64,000 nucleotides of DNA from DASWID01 sp049682815 (GTDB lineage Bacteria > Desulfobacterota_D > UBA1144 > Nemesobacterales > CSP1-2), in contig JBAUII010000078.1 of the NCBI GenBank assembly GCA_049682815.1, positions 1 through 64,000 on the forward strand, read 5' to 3'. The notes under the pieces were generated by a model that saw only the letters and a program-made list of their open reading frames with translations, made no database searches and was not told where the DNA came from. The position numbers and the translations under genes are program-made. Below, in pieces: positions 50,999 to 59,319 of this stretch. Within the stretch, counting starts at the first letter, position 1. The number at the start of each line of letters is the position of its first letter.

Positions 50999-51526
50999 TT
51001 GGAAATAATTATCTTATTGGCGATTGTGATTCTTACGGCAGTCTTTATAACGTTACCTTTCTTCAGAAAAAATACCGAAGTAGAAAACCCCATTGAGCAG
51101 AAATCTAATCCTATTGAAAACCCTGCTTTAATAGAGTTGAAAAAGCTTACCTCTGAAAAGGAATTACTATACACGGCGTTGAATGATATAGAATTTGATT
51201 ACGGACTCGGAAAACTATCGAGAGAAGATTATGATGAGCTTAAACGAGAATACCAAGCAAAAGCTGTGTCCGTACTGAAAGAGATAGACGAAATTAGTAA
51301 AGGTCTACATTCTACAGAGTTAGAAGATGAATTAGAAAAAGAGATAACGGCGATAAGGAAGTCAAAATCACACGATGAAAATGAAATCGAAGATGAAATT
51401 TTGAAAGCCCGAAAACAGCACAACGATAAAAATAGATATCTAACATGTATTAATTGTGGGAGGCAATACAGCGCAGGGGATCTTTTTTGTTCAAGGTGCG
51501 GTATCGGCCTAAAAGATGTCAGCTAA
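50999..51526 (+). CDS. CcmI/CcmH-like membrane protein with C-terminal zinc ribbon
   Basis: 175 aa from TTG 50999. One N-terminal TM helix (IIILLAIVILTAVFITLPFF), a coiled coil (LKKLTSEKELLYTALNDIEFDYGLGKLSREDYDELKREYQ) of the kind seen in CcmI, an acidic helical region and a zinc ribbon (CINCGRQYSAGDLFCSRCG). Within the ccm operon; overlaps the next gene by 11 bases. Probable apocytochrome chaperone; the zinc ribbon is unusual for CcmI. Confidence 0.75.
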   Translation: MEIIILLAIVILTAVFITLPFFRKNTEVENPIEQKSNPIENPALIELKKLTSEKELLYTALNDIEFDYGLGKLSREDYDELKREYQAKAVSVLKEIDEISKGLHSTELEDELEKEITAIRKSKSHDENEIEDEILKARKQHNDKNRYLTCINCGRQYSAGDLFCSRCGIGLKDVS

Positions 51527-53003
51527 GGTACTTAATTTCGAAGGAATAAATAATTTGTTTGTTATCTCGACGATAGCATTTTTGCTTCTTTCGTCTACGG
51601 TCTTTTTCGGAGTAGATATCTTTGCTCAGGTGGATGCCGAGAAGGCGGATCTTGGAAAGGATCTATTTATCCAAAATCGATGCGTTAATTGTCATACAAT
51701 TGGCAGGGGTAGATTTGTAGGCCCGGACCTGGCAGGGATCAGCAGCAGATACAGTAAAGATGAAATCAAGCAATGGATAGAGAATCCTCAACAGGTGTAC
51801 CAGGCCAAGGGTAAAATGCCCATAAACGAGGGCTATCCTCCGATGCCTCCGCTACAGGTTCCGCAAGCTCATATTGACGTCATTGCAGACTATCTTTTTA
51901 CTAAAAAACCCGTTCAATCTACAAAAGATTATGGTGATATTAAGGGTAGTGTCACGAACAAGACTGGTGACGAGCCACCCGTTGGAATCGAAGTTGCCCT
52001 GCGTGAAATGTTAGGAGATCGTGTTACGGATGAAAAAACACTTATGACAGACAAAAATGGAGCTTTTGAATTTAGAGATTTACCCTGGAACCGTAGCTAT
52101 ACGATTACCCTAAATTATAGGGGCACCGAATATGTAACGGATAAGTTGGTTTTTTACCCGGATGAGGATACGAAGACTATTGAGCTACCCGTATATGAAC
52201 CAACCGAAAGTGACAGTGAGATAATAATAAAACAAGCTCATATGATCTTACAGGTCTCTACGGACTCGATTTCGGTCGCAGAATTATTGATGTTTGAAAA
52301 CAGAGATAAAAAGATATACGTCGGTTCTGACGTGGTTGATGGGAAAAGGGAGACCTTAAAGTTTCGTCTACCCAGTGATGCCAGCAATATTCAGTTCATT
52401 CATGGCATTACAAGTGAAAACGTTGTTCAAACCGAATCTGGATTTTCGGATACGTCTCCGGTCTGGCCGGGTGCTAGAAGGGTGGTTTACACCTATACAA
52501 TTCCATTTAAATCCGGGAACAATGTGATCGAAGACAGGGTGAATTATCCCACTGATAGTTTCCTGCTTCTTATTTCCGATTCGGCTGAGAAAGTGACTGT
52601 GGAGGGCCTTAGTGGAGGGGATGTCGTAGATATTCAAAATGAAAAGTTTGTTCAGTGGACTGGCAGCAATCTAAAACCTGGCTCTTCAATAGTGGTAACT
52701 ATAAATAAATCGTTTGATCGTGAATCGATCGCTAAGTGGGCTGCATTTTGCGTGGTTTTACTTGTTGTTGGGGGTGGAATCCTATACGCATTTGTTTTCA
52801 AAGGAAAGGGGTTTGATAGAAATGAAAGCAAGAAAACTTTGAGTGATATTGAAAAGGAAAGGGCTATGTTGATACAGGACATTGCGGAGCTCGACGATAG
52901 ATTTGAGAGTGGAGGGTTGGATGAGGAAATATATAGAAGGGCGCGTGCGGAGAAAAAAGGGAGATTAATTAAACTGGTTCAGCGAATAGCTGAACTAAGT
53001 TAA
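51516..53003 (+). CDS. Cytochrome c with carboxypeptidase-like domain, TM helix and coiled-coil tail
   Basis: 495 aa. N-terminal signal or anchor, a class I cytochrome c domain (NRCVNCHTIGRGRFVGPDL, MPPL Met region), a carboxypeptidase-regulatory/beta-sandwich region (IKGSVTNKTGDEPPVGIEVAL... FEFRDLPWN), further beta-rich sequence, a TM helix (AAFCVVLLVVGGGILYAFVF), and a cytoplasmic coiled coil (DIEKERAMLIQDIAELDDRFESGGLDEEIYRRARAE) that echoes the CcmI-like coiled coil of its neighbour. It ends the ccm operon. Probably an assembly or redox-sensing accessory to Ccm; no named family. Confidence 0.72.
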   Translation: MSAKVLNFEGINNLFVISTIAFLLLSSTVFFGVDIFAQVDAEKADLGKDLFIQNRCVNCHTIGRGRFVGPDLAGISSRYSKDEIKQWIENPQQVYQAKGKMPINEGYPPMPPLQVPQAHIDVIADYLFTKKPVQSTKDYGDIKGSVTNKTGDEPPVGIEVALREMLGDRVTDEKTLMTDKNGAFEFRDLPWNRSYTITLNYRGTEYVTDKLVFYPDEDTKTIELPVYEPTESDSEIIIKQAHMILQVSTDSISVAELLMFENRDKKIYVGSDVVDGKRETLKFRLPSDASNIQFIHGITSENVVQTESGFSDTSPVWPGARRVVYTYTIPFKSGNNVIEDRVNYPTDSFLLLISDSAEKVTVEGLSGGDVVDIQNEKFVQWTGSNLKPGSSIVVTINKSFDRESIAKWAAFCVVLLVVGGGILYAFVFKGKGFDRNESKKTLSDIEKERAMLIQDIAELDDRFESGGLDEEIYRRARAEKKGRLIKLVQRIAELS

Positions 53004-53046
53004 ATCTTATGGAATTCGAGACTTCCTGCGGGAGGGGCTTCGCTAG

Positions 53047-53769
53047 TTAAATACCCCCCAGAATATGTTGGATTAAAGCGACCGCGACAATCGCAGCCGT
53101 TTCCGTCCTGAGCGTCCTGGGGCCTAGTCCAACAGGTGTAAATCCCCACTCCATGGCTAGGTTTATCTCAAATTCCGAAAAACCCCCTTCTGGACCTATA
53201 AATATTATAACAGTTGTCGGTAGTTGTGATACAGTCTTAATATAATCACTTAACTTAGTTCTAGAATTCTCATAGAATATAAGTCTCAAGCCACTACTAT
53301 GACTGTAGATTTCAGTATCTTTAAACCTGATGACATCTTGAATATTAGGAATCGTCACGCTACGACATTGTTTTGATGCTTCTATTGCAATTCTCTGCCA
53401 TCTCAAAGCCTTATTCGTTTCTCTCACTTGGGATCTCTCAGTTACGACTGGTACTATATAATTAACTCCTAGCTCCGTTGCCTTCCCAATGATAAAGTCC
53501 ATCTTGCTTCCTTTTGGTATGCCCTGTAGGAGAGTAATTTTGGTGTCGGATTCGATATTAACCTTGGTGGAGGTGAGTATCTCCACTCTTATCTCCGTCT
53601 TATTGATCTCACTTATCTTGCCGACATGTTCAAAGGAGGTTTCATCGAAGAGCACTACTTCGTGGCCTGGTTTTAATCTTAGCACCTTAACAATATGCCT
53701 GTAATCAGACCCCGTAATGATCGCCTCCTGATTGGATATACTCTTATTGCTGATGGGGAATCTTGCCAC
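53047..53769 (-). CDS. rsmE: 16S rRNA m3U1498 methyltransferase
   Basis: 240 aa from GTG 53769. SPOUT-class knot motifs FIGPEGGFSEFEI and LGPRTLRTETAAIVAVALIQ identify RsmE. Modifies U1498 of 16S rRNA using SAM. It follows cobA-hemD by 8 bases, with which it likely shares a transcript. Confidence 0.95.
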   Translation of the reverse strand: MARFPISNKSISNQEAIITGSDYRHIVKVLRLKPGHEVVLFDETSFEHVGKISEINKTEIRVEILTSTKVNIESDTKITLLQGIPKGSKMDFIIGKATELGVNYIVPVVTERSQVRETNKALRWQRIAIEASKQCRSVTIPNIQDVIRFKDTEIYSHSSGLRLIFYENSRTKLSDYIKTVSQLPTTVIIFIGPEGGFSEFEINLAMEWGFTPVGLGPRTLRTETAAIVAVALIQHILGGI

Positions 53770-53777
53770 TTTAATTT

Positions 53778-55307
53778 TTACTTTGTTTGTCCGGCGGTGA
53801 AATAAGATGCAATTTCCTTTGTAAGTCCTTGAACCGTGTATGTTCCTGAAATAATCTCAGGTTCGATTCCAAAACTTCTTATCGTCTCGGCTGTTATTGG
53901 TCCAATACATGCAATCGTCGATCGCGAGATGATTTTTTTATCCCTTCCAATCATCGCGAAGAAGTTTTTAACGGTCGATGAACTTGTAAATGTAATAACA
54001 TCTATGTAACCGTTCCGGAGCAACTTTCTAACCTTATCGATTTTCAATTTTCCCGGCATCTTGGTTTCGTAGACGGGAAATACATCGACACGGGCGCCCA
54101 TTTTTCTGAGTTTCATTGGAAGTATTTTTCTCGCTATCTTTGCCCTGGGTATAAGAACCCGACTTCCCTTAACATTGATTTTCTCGAAAAGCTTTATTAA
54201 ACCTTCAGCCCTGAACTCTTCAGGAATCAAATCCACCTTAATACCCATCTTGTTTATCTCATTTTTTGTTTGTTCTCCAATGGCTGCGATCCTTATACCC
54301 TTGAGGTCCCTTACATCGCTTTGCTTTTGCCTGAGCCTTTGGAAAAAGAAGGTTACCCCGTTTACACTCGTAAAAATAAGCCAATTGTAGCGGTCTAAAT
54401 TCTCAATCGCCTTATCGAATCTGTTCCAAGTCCTGAGAGGTGCCACGTCGATAGTGGGAAACTTAATTACCTGTGCTCCTTCCTCTTCTAGGAGTTCGGC
54501 AAATATTCTTGCCTGGTTTTTGGCCCTAGTCACCAGAACCGTTTTACCGAAGAGGGGCTTTGATTCAAACCAATTTATCTTATCTCTTAAATTAACCACG
54601 TCGCCGACCGCGATGATCGACGGGGAAGATATTTTCTTTTCTTTTGATAAGCTAACGATATTCCCTATAGTTCCCGTGAGCGTTGATTGATTTGGGAGAG
54701 TGCCCCAAGTTATAATGGCCACCGGGGTCTCAGGTGACTTCCCCATCTCGATTAGCTTTTTCATATTCTGTTCCAGTTTTTCAACTCCCATGAGGAATAC
54801 CAGTGTTCCTATCTTAGCCAGGGCTTCCCACGGCAGCGAAGTTTTTACCTTTTTTGGGTCTTCATGGCCTGTAACTACTGCAAACGATGACGAATAATCC
54901 CTGTGTGTAAGCGGTATCCCGGCATACGACGTCACCCCTATGGGAGATGATACACCCGGAATTACATCAAACCGAATACCGTGCTCTGCCAGTTCAACCG
55001 CTTCCTCGCCCCCCCTTCCAAATATAAATGGGTCTCCCCCTTTGAGCCTTGCAACGATTTTCCCCCCCAGTGCTTTCTTGGTGATTAGCGTGTTGATTTC
55101 CTTTTGCGGCATCTCCTTATGGCCTCTTTTTTTCCCAACATATATAATTTCCGCTCCTTCTTTAGCAAATATAAGCAGTTCTGGGTTTACGAGGTGGTCA
55201 TATACTATTACTTCCGCCCGCGCCAAGAATTTCTTTCCCTTTAGCGTAAGTAGTTCCGGATCTCCCGGACCAGCACCAATGAGATGCACTATTCCCTTTT
55301 TCATCAT
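53778..55307 (-). CDS. cobA-hemD: Uroporphyrinogen-III C-methyltransferase / uroporphyrinogen-III synthase fusion
   Basis: 509 aa. N-terminal SUMT domain (GAGPGDPELLTLKG, RLKGGDPFIFGRGGEE, GVSSPIGVTSYAGIPLTHRD) to about residue 250, then a HemD domain (VLVTRAKNQARIFAELLEEEGAQVIKFPTIDV... TFTSSSTVKNFF... ACIGPITAETIRSFG). Makes uroporphyrinogen III and diverts it to precorrin-2 for siroheme, heme d1 or the alternative heme route. Fits the heme demand of this locus. Confidence 0.96.
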   Translation of the reverse strand: MMKKGIVHLIGAGPGDPELLTLKGKKFLARAEVIVYDHLVNPELLIFAKEGAEIIYVGKKRGHKEMPQKEINTLITKKALGGKIVARLKGGDPFIFGRGGEEAVELAEHGIRFDVIPGVSSPIGVTSYAGIPLTHRDYSSSFAVVTGHEDPKKVKTSLPWEALAKIGTLVFLMGVEKLEQNMKKLIEMGKSPETPVAIITWGTLPNQSTLTGTIGNIVSLSKEKKISSPSIIAVGDVVNLRDKINWFESKPLFGKTVLVTRAKNQARIFAELLEEEGAQVIKFPTIDVAPLRTWNRFDKAIENLDRYNWLIFTSVNGVTFFFQRLRQKQSDVRDLKGIRIAAIGEQTKNEINKMGIKVDLIPEEFRAEGLIKLFEKINVKGSRVLIPRAKIARKILPMKLRKMGARVDVFPVYETKMPGKLKIDKVRKLLRNGYIDVITFTSSSTVKNFFAMIGRDKKIISRSTIACIGPITAETIRSFGIEPEIISGTYTVQGLTKEIASYFTAGQTK

Positions 55308-55749
55308 TGATTAACTAATAGAAATCCGAAGGAATCGTTGCTTGTCAAGGACATTTTCGTCGAGAAGCTTCTTGGAATCGAATGATTGTCGGTTGATCTT
55401 TATTCCCCTACGGGATCGTCATTCACTGGTAATTTTTGATGGGTACCCTTGACCCACCAATTTTGCGCATTTACCCAGCTTGGCACAAGTGATCGTACGA
55501 TTCTTCAAGGTCGGGTCAAGATAATGAAAGCTTTCAATGCCAACAGGGATGTTCTACCAACCTCGGATTAAATCCTTTTCCACTCTCGGTATCAATATAG
55601 CGGCCTCAAGCAAATGATATCAGAAAAAGTAGCCTGGCACTTGTCTCTTTTCATTTTCGGTCGCTTCCAATCATAAGAGTAAATTTATAATAACAATTCT
55701 TTTTTAGAAGATTGACAGTCCGAGCAATTATTAAGGTTTCTTAACTAAA
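55308..55749. other. Intergenic region without recognised features
   Basis: About 440 bases between the MFS gene and cobA-hemD, both minus strand. No promoter, terminator or gene that I can support; a TTGGCAC near 55478 lacks a correctly spaced TTGC. Confidence 0.4.
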
Positions 55750-57366
55750 CTATTTTTTTTCTTCTTCTCTCATGTCTATAAACCTTCCCTTAGGCATAAG
55801 GAATGCTGAAATAAAAGCAACTACTGCTATGAATAATCCGGTTAAAAATACGTTTCGTAGTGAGCTAGCTAACAAATGCGTTAATGCATCATGGATTTCA
55901 GGGGATAAAAAACTCCTTGCTTCGGGGTTTACAATCAAATCTGGATTCTTTAGGTAGTGCAATTCCGAGGCCGCAAATGACTTTGAAAGTGAGCCGGTTC
56001 CATATAGCATAGTGGTACTCAGGACCATTCCCATTACACTTACTCCGATCGTAGCACCCATAGAGCGGAAGAACTGAGTTGCGGAGGTAGCGATTCCGAG
56101 CCTCGATCTAGGAACGGAATTCTGAACGGCAAGGAGTAAGGGAATGAAGATCATACCCATTCCCGTCCCAAGGATAAGCAATACTACTATTGTACCACCG
56201 TGCGATGTATCCTTACTCATACCGCTCAGAAGAAAAAATCCAATAGACAATAGAGCAGTGCCAATTATAATGATCTGTCGATAACCAAATCGAAGCATGA
56301 ATTTCCCCGAGATGCTTGAGAAAAAAACCCAACTCAGTAACAATGGCGTAAGAATGGTTCCCGCTTGCGTAGCATTCGTTCCAATCACCCCTTGAATAAA
56401 TAAAGGTATGAATGATATTGACCCGAACATTGCCATTCCCACGAGGAAGCCGGTGATGACGGATGTCTTGAAAAATGGGTTTGAAAACAATTCGAGCGGG
56501 AGGATTGGATCTTTCGCAAGCTTCTGTGTTTTGATAAATAGCCACATTAAAGGGATGCATGATACCAGCATCAGAGTTACAACCAGAGAGTGTAGGCTGT
56601 CTCCCTTGCCGATCTGTGTCAGACCAATTAGAAAAAGCGAGACAAGCGCAGTCAACACTGTCGCTCCCTTAATATCAAGGAATACTTTCCTGTTAGTAAC
56701 TGTGTTTTCTTTGAGTGCAAACCATATTACTGATACGGCTATGATTCCGAAAGGAATATTAAGGTAAAAAACCCATCTCCACGAAAATTGATCTGTAATA
56801 ACTCCTCCTAGAATTGGTCCAACAATGCTAGAAAGGCCCCAAACCCCGCCGAAAAGGCCCTGCACCCTTGCCCTTTCCTTTAATGAGAACATTTCTCCGA
56901 CGATTATCATTCCCAAGGTCAAAAGGGCTCCGCCGCCGAATCCCTGAAGTGCACGAAATAAAATTAAAGCATTCATGGACTTTGATTGTCCCGAGAGTGC
57001 AGATCCTATAAGGAATATGGCAATGCCGATAATGTAGAACCTTTTCCTCCCATAAAGGTCTGACAGTCTTCCCCAGAAGGGCAGCGAAATAGTCGAGGTC
57101 AGAACATAGGCGGAAAAGACCCAACTGTAGATGCTCAGGCCCCCCAGACTTGAGACAACAGTAGGCATTGCGGTGCTAACAGCCGTAGCTTCAAGCGCAC
57201 TTAGAAACATTCCGATCATTAGCCCCATGGTGACAAACATTCTCCTGGATTTGGAGATCATGGGAAACTGTAACGCAGCTTCGGGCAGATCTGGGGTGGA
57301 CAGGTTTTCAGGCGCATCAAATCGTACAAAGTTAGCCGAGTCATTTCCCAGGGCTCTTTTTTTCAT
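55750..57366 (-). CDS. MFS multidrug exporter, DHA2 (14-TM) family
   Basis: 538 aa, about 14 TM helices. Motif A-like GRLSDLYGRKRFY, the DHA2 motif near ALQGFGGGALLTLGMIIVGEMF, and WRWVFYLNIPFGI are EmrB/QacA-type. Inner-membrane proton-driven drug or small-molecule efflux; substrate unknown. A hydrophilic N-terminus of about 40 residues precedes TM1. GGAG before the ATG. Confidence 0.92.
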   Translation of the reverse strand: MKKRALGNDSANFVRFDAPENLSTPDLPEAALQFPMISKSRRMFVTMGLMIGMFLSALEATAVSTAMPTVVSSLGGLSIYSWVFSAYVLTSTISLPFWGRLSDLYGRKRFYIIGIAIFLIGSALSGQSKSMNALILFRALQGFGGGALLTLGMIIVGEMFSLKERARVQGLFGGVWGLSSIVGPILGGVITDQFSWRWVFYLNIPFGIIAVSVIWFALKENTVTNRKVFLDIKGATVLTALVSLFLIGLTQIGKGDSLHSLVVTLMLVSCIPLMWLFIKTQKLAKDPILPLELFSNPFFKTSVITGFLVGMAMFGSISFIPLFIQGVIGTNATQAGTILTPLLLSWVFFSSISGKFMLRFGYRQIIIIGTALLSIGFFLLSGMSKDTSHGGTIVVLLILGTGMGMIFIPLLLAVQNSVPRSRLGIATSATQFFRSMGATIGVSVMGMVLSTTMLYGTGSLSKSFAASELHYLKNPDLIVNPEARSFLSPEIHDALTHLLASSLRNVFLTGLFIAVVAFISAFLMPKGRFIDMREEEKK

Positions 57367-57687
57367 ATGTACTCCGGTTGAACGTGGGTTGTATCTTTAC
57401 TTGACACTTACATATTTCAATTAAATCTTATTCCGAGCAAGGCTAAACATTGGGTTTGTCATTGTTAATCTATGTTCTTTTGCCATACTTATTGCCCCGA
57501 AAATAATCATCAATTGCTGAATCACATGATAATGAATCGATTGGCGGTTGAGGAAATCTAAGAATGTTTGTTAAGTATCTGGCAAATTTTTCGTTCCGTG
57601 CTTATTATACCTAGTTAATTAACATATTTAATAGATCCGTAACATTTTCTTTGATTTTTAGTTACTAAAATATAAAATCTAATCTGC
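57367..57687. other. Divergent intergenic region
   Basis: 321 bases, AT-rich, between the exporter (minus) and the ECF sigma gene (plus). I see no -24/-12 element or confident promoter. Confidence 0.4.
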
Positions 57688-58272
57688 ATGCAGATGGAAA
57701 CTGATATCGAGCTCATGAGGAGAGTCAAATCAGGGGACGACAGTGCGTTCACAGAATTAATGAAAAGACACTACAAGTCTATTATGAATTATATATATCG
57801 TTTTACTAATGATAGAAATGATTCAGAAGACTTAGCCCAAGAAGTCTTTTTAAGGGTTTACCGATCGGTAAAGGAATACAAACCGCAGGCTAAATTTTCC
57901 ACATGGCTCTATAAAATTGCAACGAATGTGTGCCTAACTGAAATAAAAGTGAAAGGCAGAATGAATAAAGTGAGTTTAGATGAAATTCAGGAGAATAAGC
58001 AGGATATCGGAGATTCGAACTCCCCGAGTGGTTATGATTTGATCAACAGAAGGGACATTAAGGATAGCATTTTTCAAGCATTAAATTCAATACCTGAGAA
58101 GGAGAGGATTTCGATTATTCTTTGCAAATACGAAGGGTTGTCCTACGATGAGGTAGCCGGTGTAATAGGATGCACCGTGGGCGCTGTTAAGACATATATT
58201 CATAGAGGAAGAATGAAACTGATCGAAAAATTAAAACCAATTTTGGAAGAGAGGGGAGAAAATGAATTGTGA
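57688..58272 (+). CDS. ECF-type RNA polymerase sigma factor (RpoE-like)
   Basis: 194 aa (ATG 57694 also possible). Region 2 (FTELMKRHYKSIMNYIYRFTNDRNDSEDLAQEVFLRVYRSV... FSTWLYKIATN) and region 4 (IPEKERISIILCKYEGLSYDEVAGVIGCTVGAVKTYIHRGRMKL) of sigma-70 group IV. The stop overlaps the anti-sigma start by 11 bases. Together with the anti-sigma and Spy-like protein it forms an envelope-stress unit. Confidence 0.93.
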   Translation: MQMETDIELMRRVKSGDDSAFTELMKRHYKSIMNYIYRFTNDRNDSEDLAQEVFLRVYRSVKEYKPQAKFSTWLYKIATNVCLTEIKVKGRMNKVSLDEIQENKQDIGDSNSPSGYDLINRRDIKDSIFQALNSIPEKERISIILCKYEGLSYDEVAGVIGCTVGAVKTYIHRGRMKLIEKLKPILEERGENEL

Positions 58273-58753
58273 GAATTTCAAGGACTTGATACTCGATTAC
58301 ACTATCGATGACCTAGACGAGTCACGGACGCACGAGTTGAAAGTACATTTAGACGTGTGCAAAGAATGTAATGAATTTCTGTCATTCGCAGACCTAGAAT
58401 GGAAGTTACTGGATAAATGGGAAGGGATCGAACCAAAAGACGACTATATAACAAAGTTTTGGGAAAGATCGAATCATCGGGAAGAAGGTCGTAAACCATC
58501 GTTATTCAATCTCTTTAACTACCGGGTGCCGAATTGGTCGTATATATCCGTTGTGTCTCTATTCCTCATTATCTTTGTCGTTGCAATTGTATATGTGACG
58601 ACGGAAAATAGTGTAGTTAAGTATACGGAGAAGGACAGAGAGGACGAAGAGCTACTATTCGAAGTTGACAGAACAATATCTTTCGACAGTGCGGACATGT
58701 TGGAGATCTATGGGCTTTGGAAGGTTGGCAACGACAGCAACAAGGGAGGGTAG
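58262..58753 (+). CDS. Membrane-bound zinc-finger anti-sigma factor
   Basis: 163 aa. N-terminal zf-HC2 type (H30-x3-C34-x2-C37: HLDVCKEC), a linker, one TM helix (YISVVSLFLIIFVVAIVYV) and a short acidic extracytoplasmic tail. It would sequester the sigma factor encoded just upstream and release it on envelope stress. The order sigma-anti-sigma-Spy-like is typical. Confidence 0.88.
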   Translation: MNCENFKDLILDYTIDDLDESRTHELKVHLDVCKECNEFLSFADLEWKLLDKWEGIEPKDDYITKFWERSNHREEGRKPSLFNLFNYRVPNWSYISVVSLFLIIFVVAIVYVTTENSVVKYTEKDREDEELLFEVDRTISFDSADMLEIYGLWKVGNDSNKGG

Positions 58754-58756
58754 GAA

Positions 58757-59176
58757 TTGAAAAAGACTTGCTTCATTATTTTATCTTTAATCTTGTTTTA
58801 CTCACTAAACGCTTACAGTCATGGCGGCTTTGGGAGTGCCAAGTGGTGGAAAGATGCCGAAGTTGTCAAGGAACTTAATTTAACAAACGATCAAGTCAAC
58901 CTCATAGAGCAAATATTCAACAGTAACAAAGGCCAAATAGCAGACTTGAATTCACTACTAAAACAGAAACAATCAGAGTTCCGATCGAAGATCGAAGACC
59001 CAAATTCAAGTCGGGATGAAGTTCTGGAACTAAATGATGAGGTGGTGCACTTAAAGACAAAGTTGAAAAGACTCAGGCTAGATATGTTATTAAAAATAAG
59101 AGAAGTACTGACACCGGAACAAAGGCAAAACCTACACAAAATCAGGTTCACCGAATTTAAGAAGAAACATAAATAA
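58757..59176 (+). CDS. Spy/CpxP-like periplasmic LTxxQ-type protein
   Basis: 139 aa from TTG 58757 (GGGAGGGTAGG upstream). Sec signal (FIILSLILFYSLNAYS), then HGGFGSAKWWKD, helix-rich sequence with LTNDQ and LTPEQRQNL repeats. Spy/CpxP/CnrX-type proteins act as periplasmic chaperones or metal sensors. His near the mature N-terminus (SHGG) recalls the metal-sensing CnrX group, but this is a weak hint. Confidence 0.8.
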   Translation: MKKTCFIILSLILFYSLNAYSHGGFGSAKWWKDAEVVKELNLTNDQVNLIEQIFNSNKGQIADLNSLLKQKQSEFRSKIEDPNSSRDEVLELNDEVVHLKTKLKRLRLDMLLKIREVLTPEQRQNLHKIRFTEFKKKHK

Positions 59177-59186
59177 GCCGTTTCGA

Positions 59187-59222
59187 CCCTCAAACCATTC
59201 AACGGAATATAATCCTTGAGGG
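59187..59222 (+). terminator. Hairpin after Spy-like gene
   Basis: CCCTCAA (59187-59193) and TTGAGGG (59216-59222), 22-base loop, no U-tract. Possible terminator of the ECF operon. Confidence 0.4.
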
Positions 59223-59319
59223 CTATAGCTGTTAGCTATTTCTTCAGCCGACTTAACACAAGTCGATGAGTATTATTTACACGGTTACACATTTCAATTA
59301 GAATTTTAGTCGGGTAATT

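Noticed and set aside
55478..55495. TTGGCACAAGTGATCG as a sigma-54 promoter
   Set aside because: Has a perfect -24 box but CG instead of GC at -12, and it is on the plus strand with no gene ahead.
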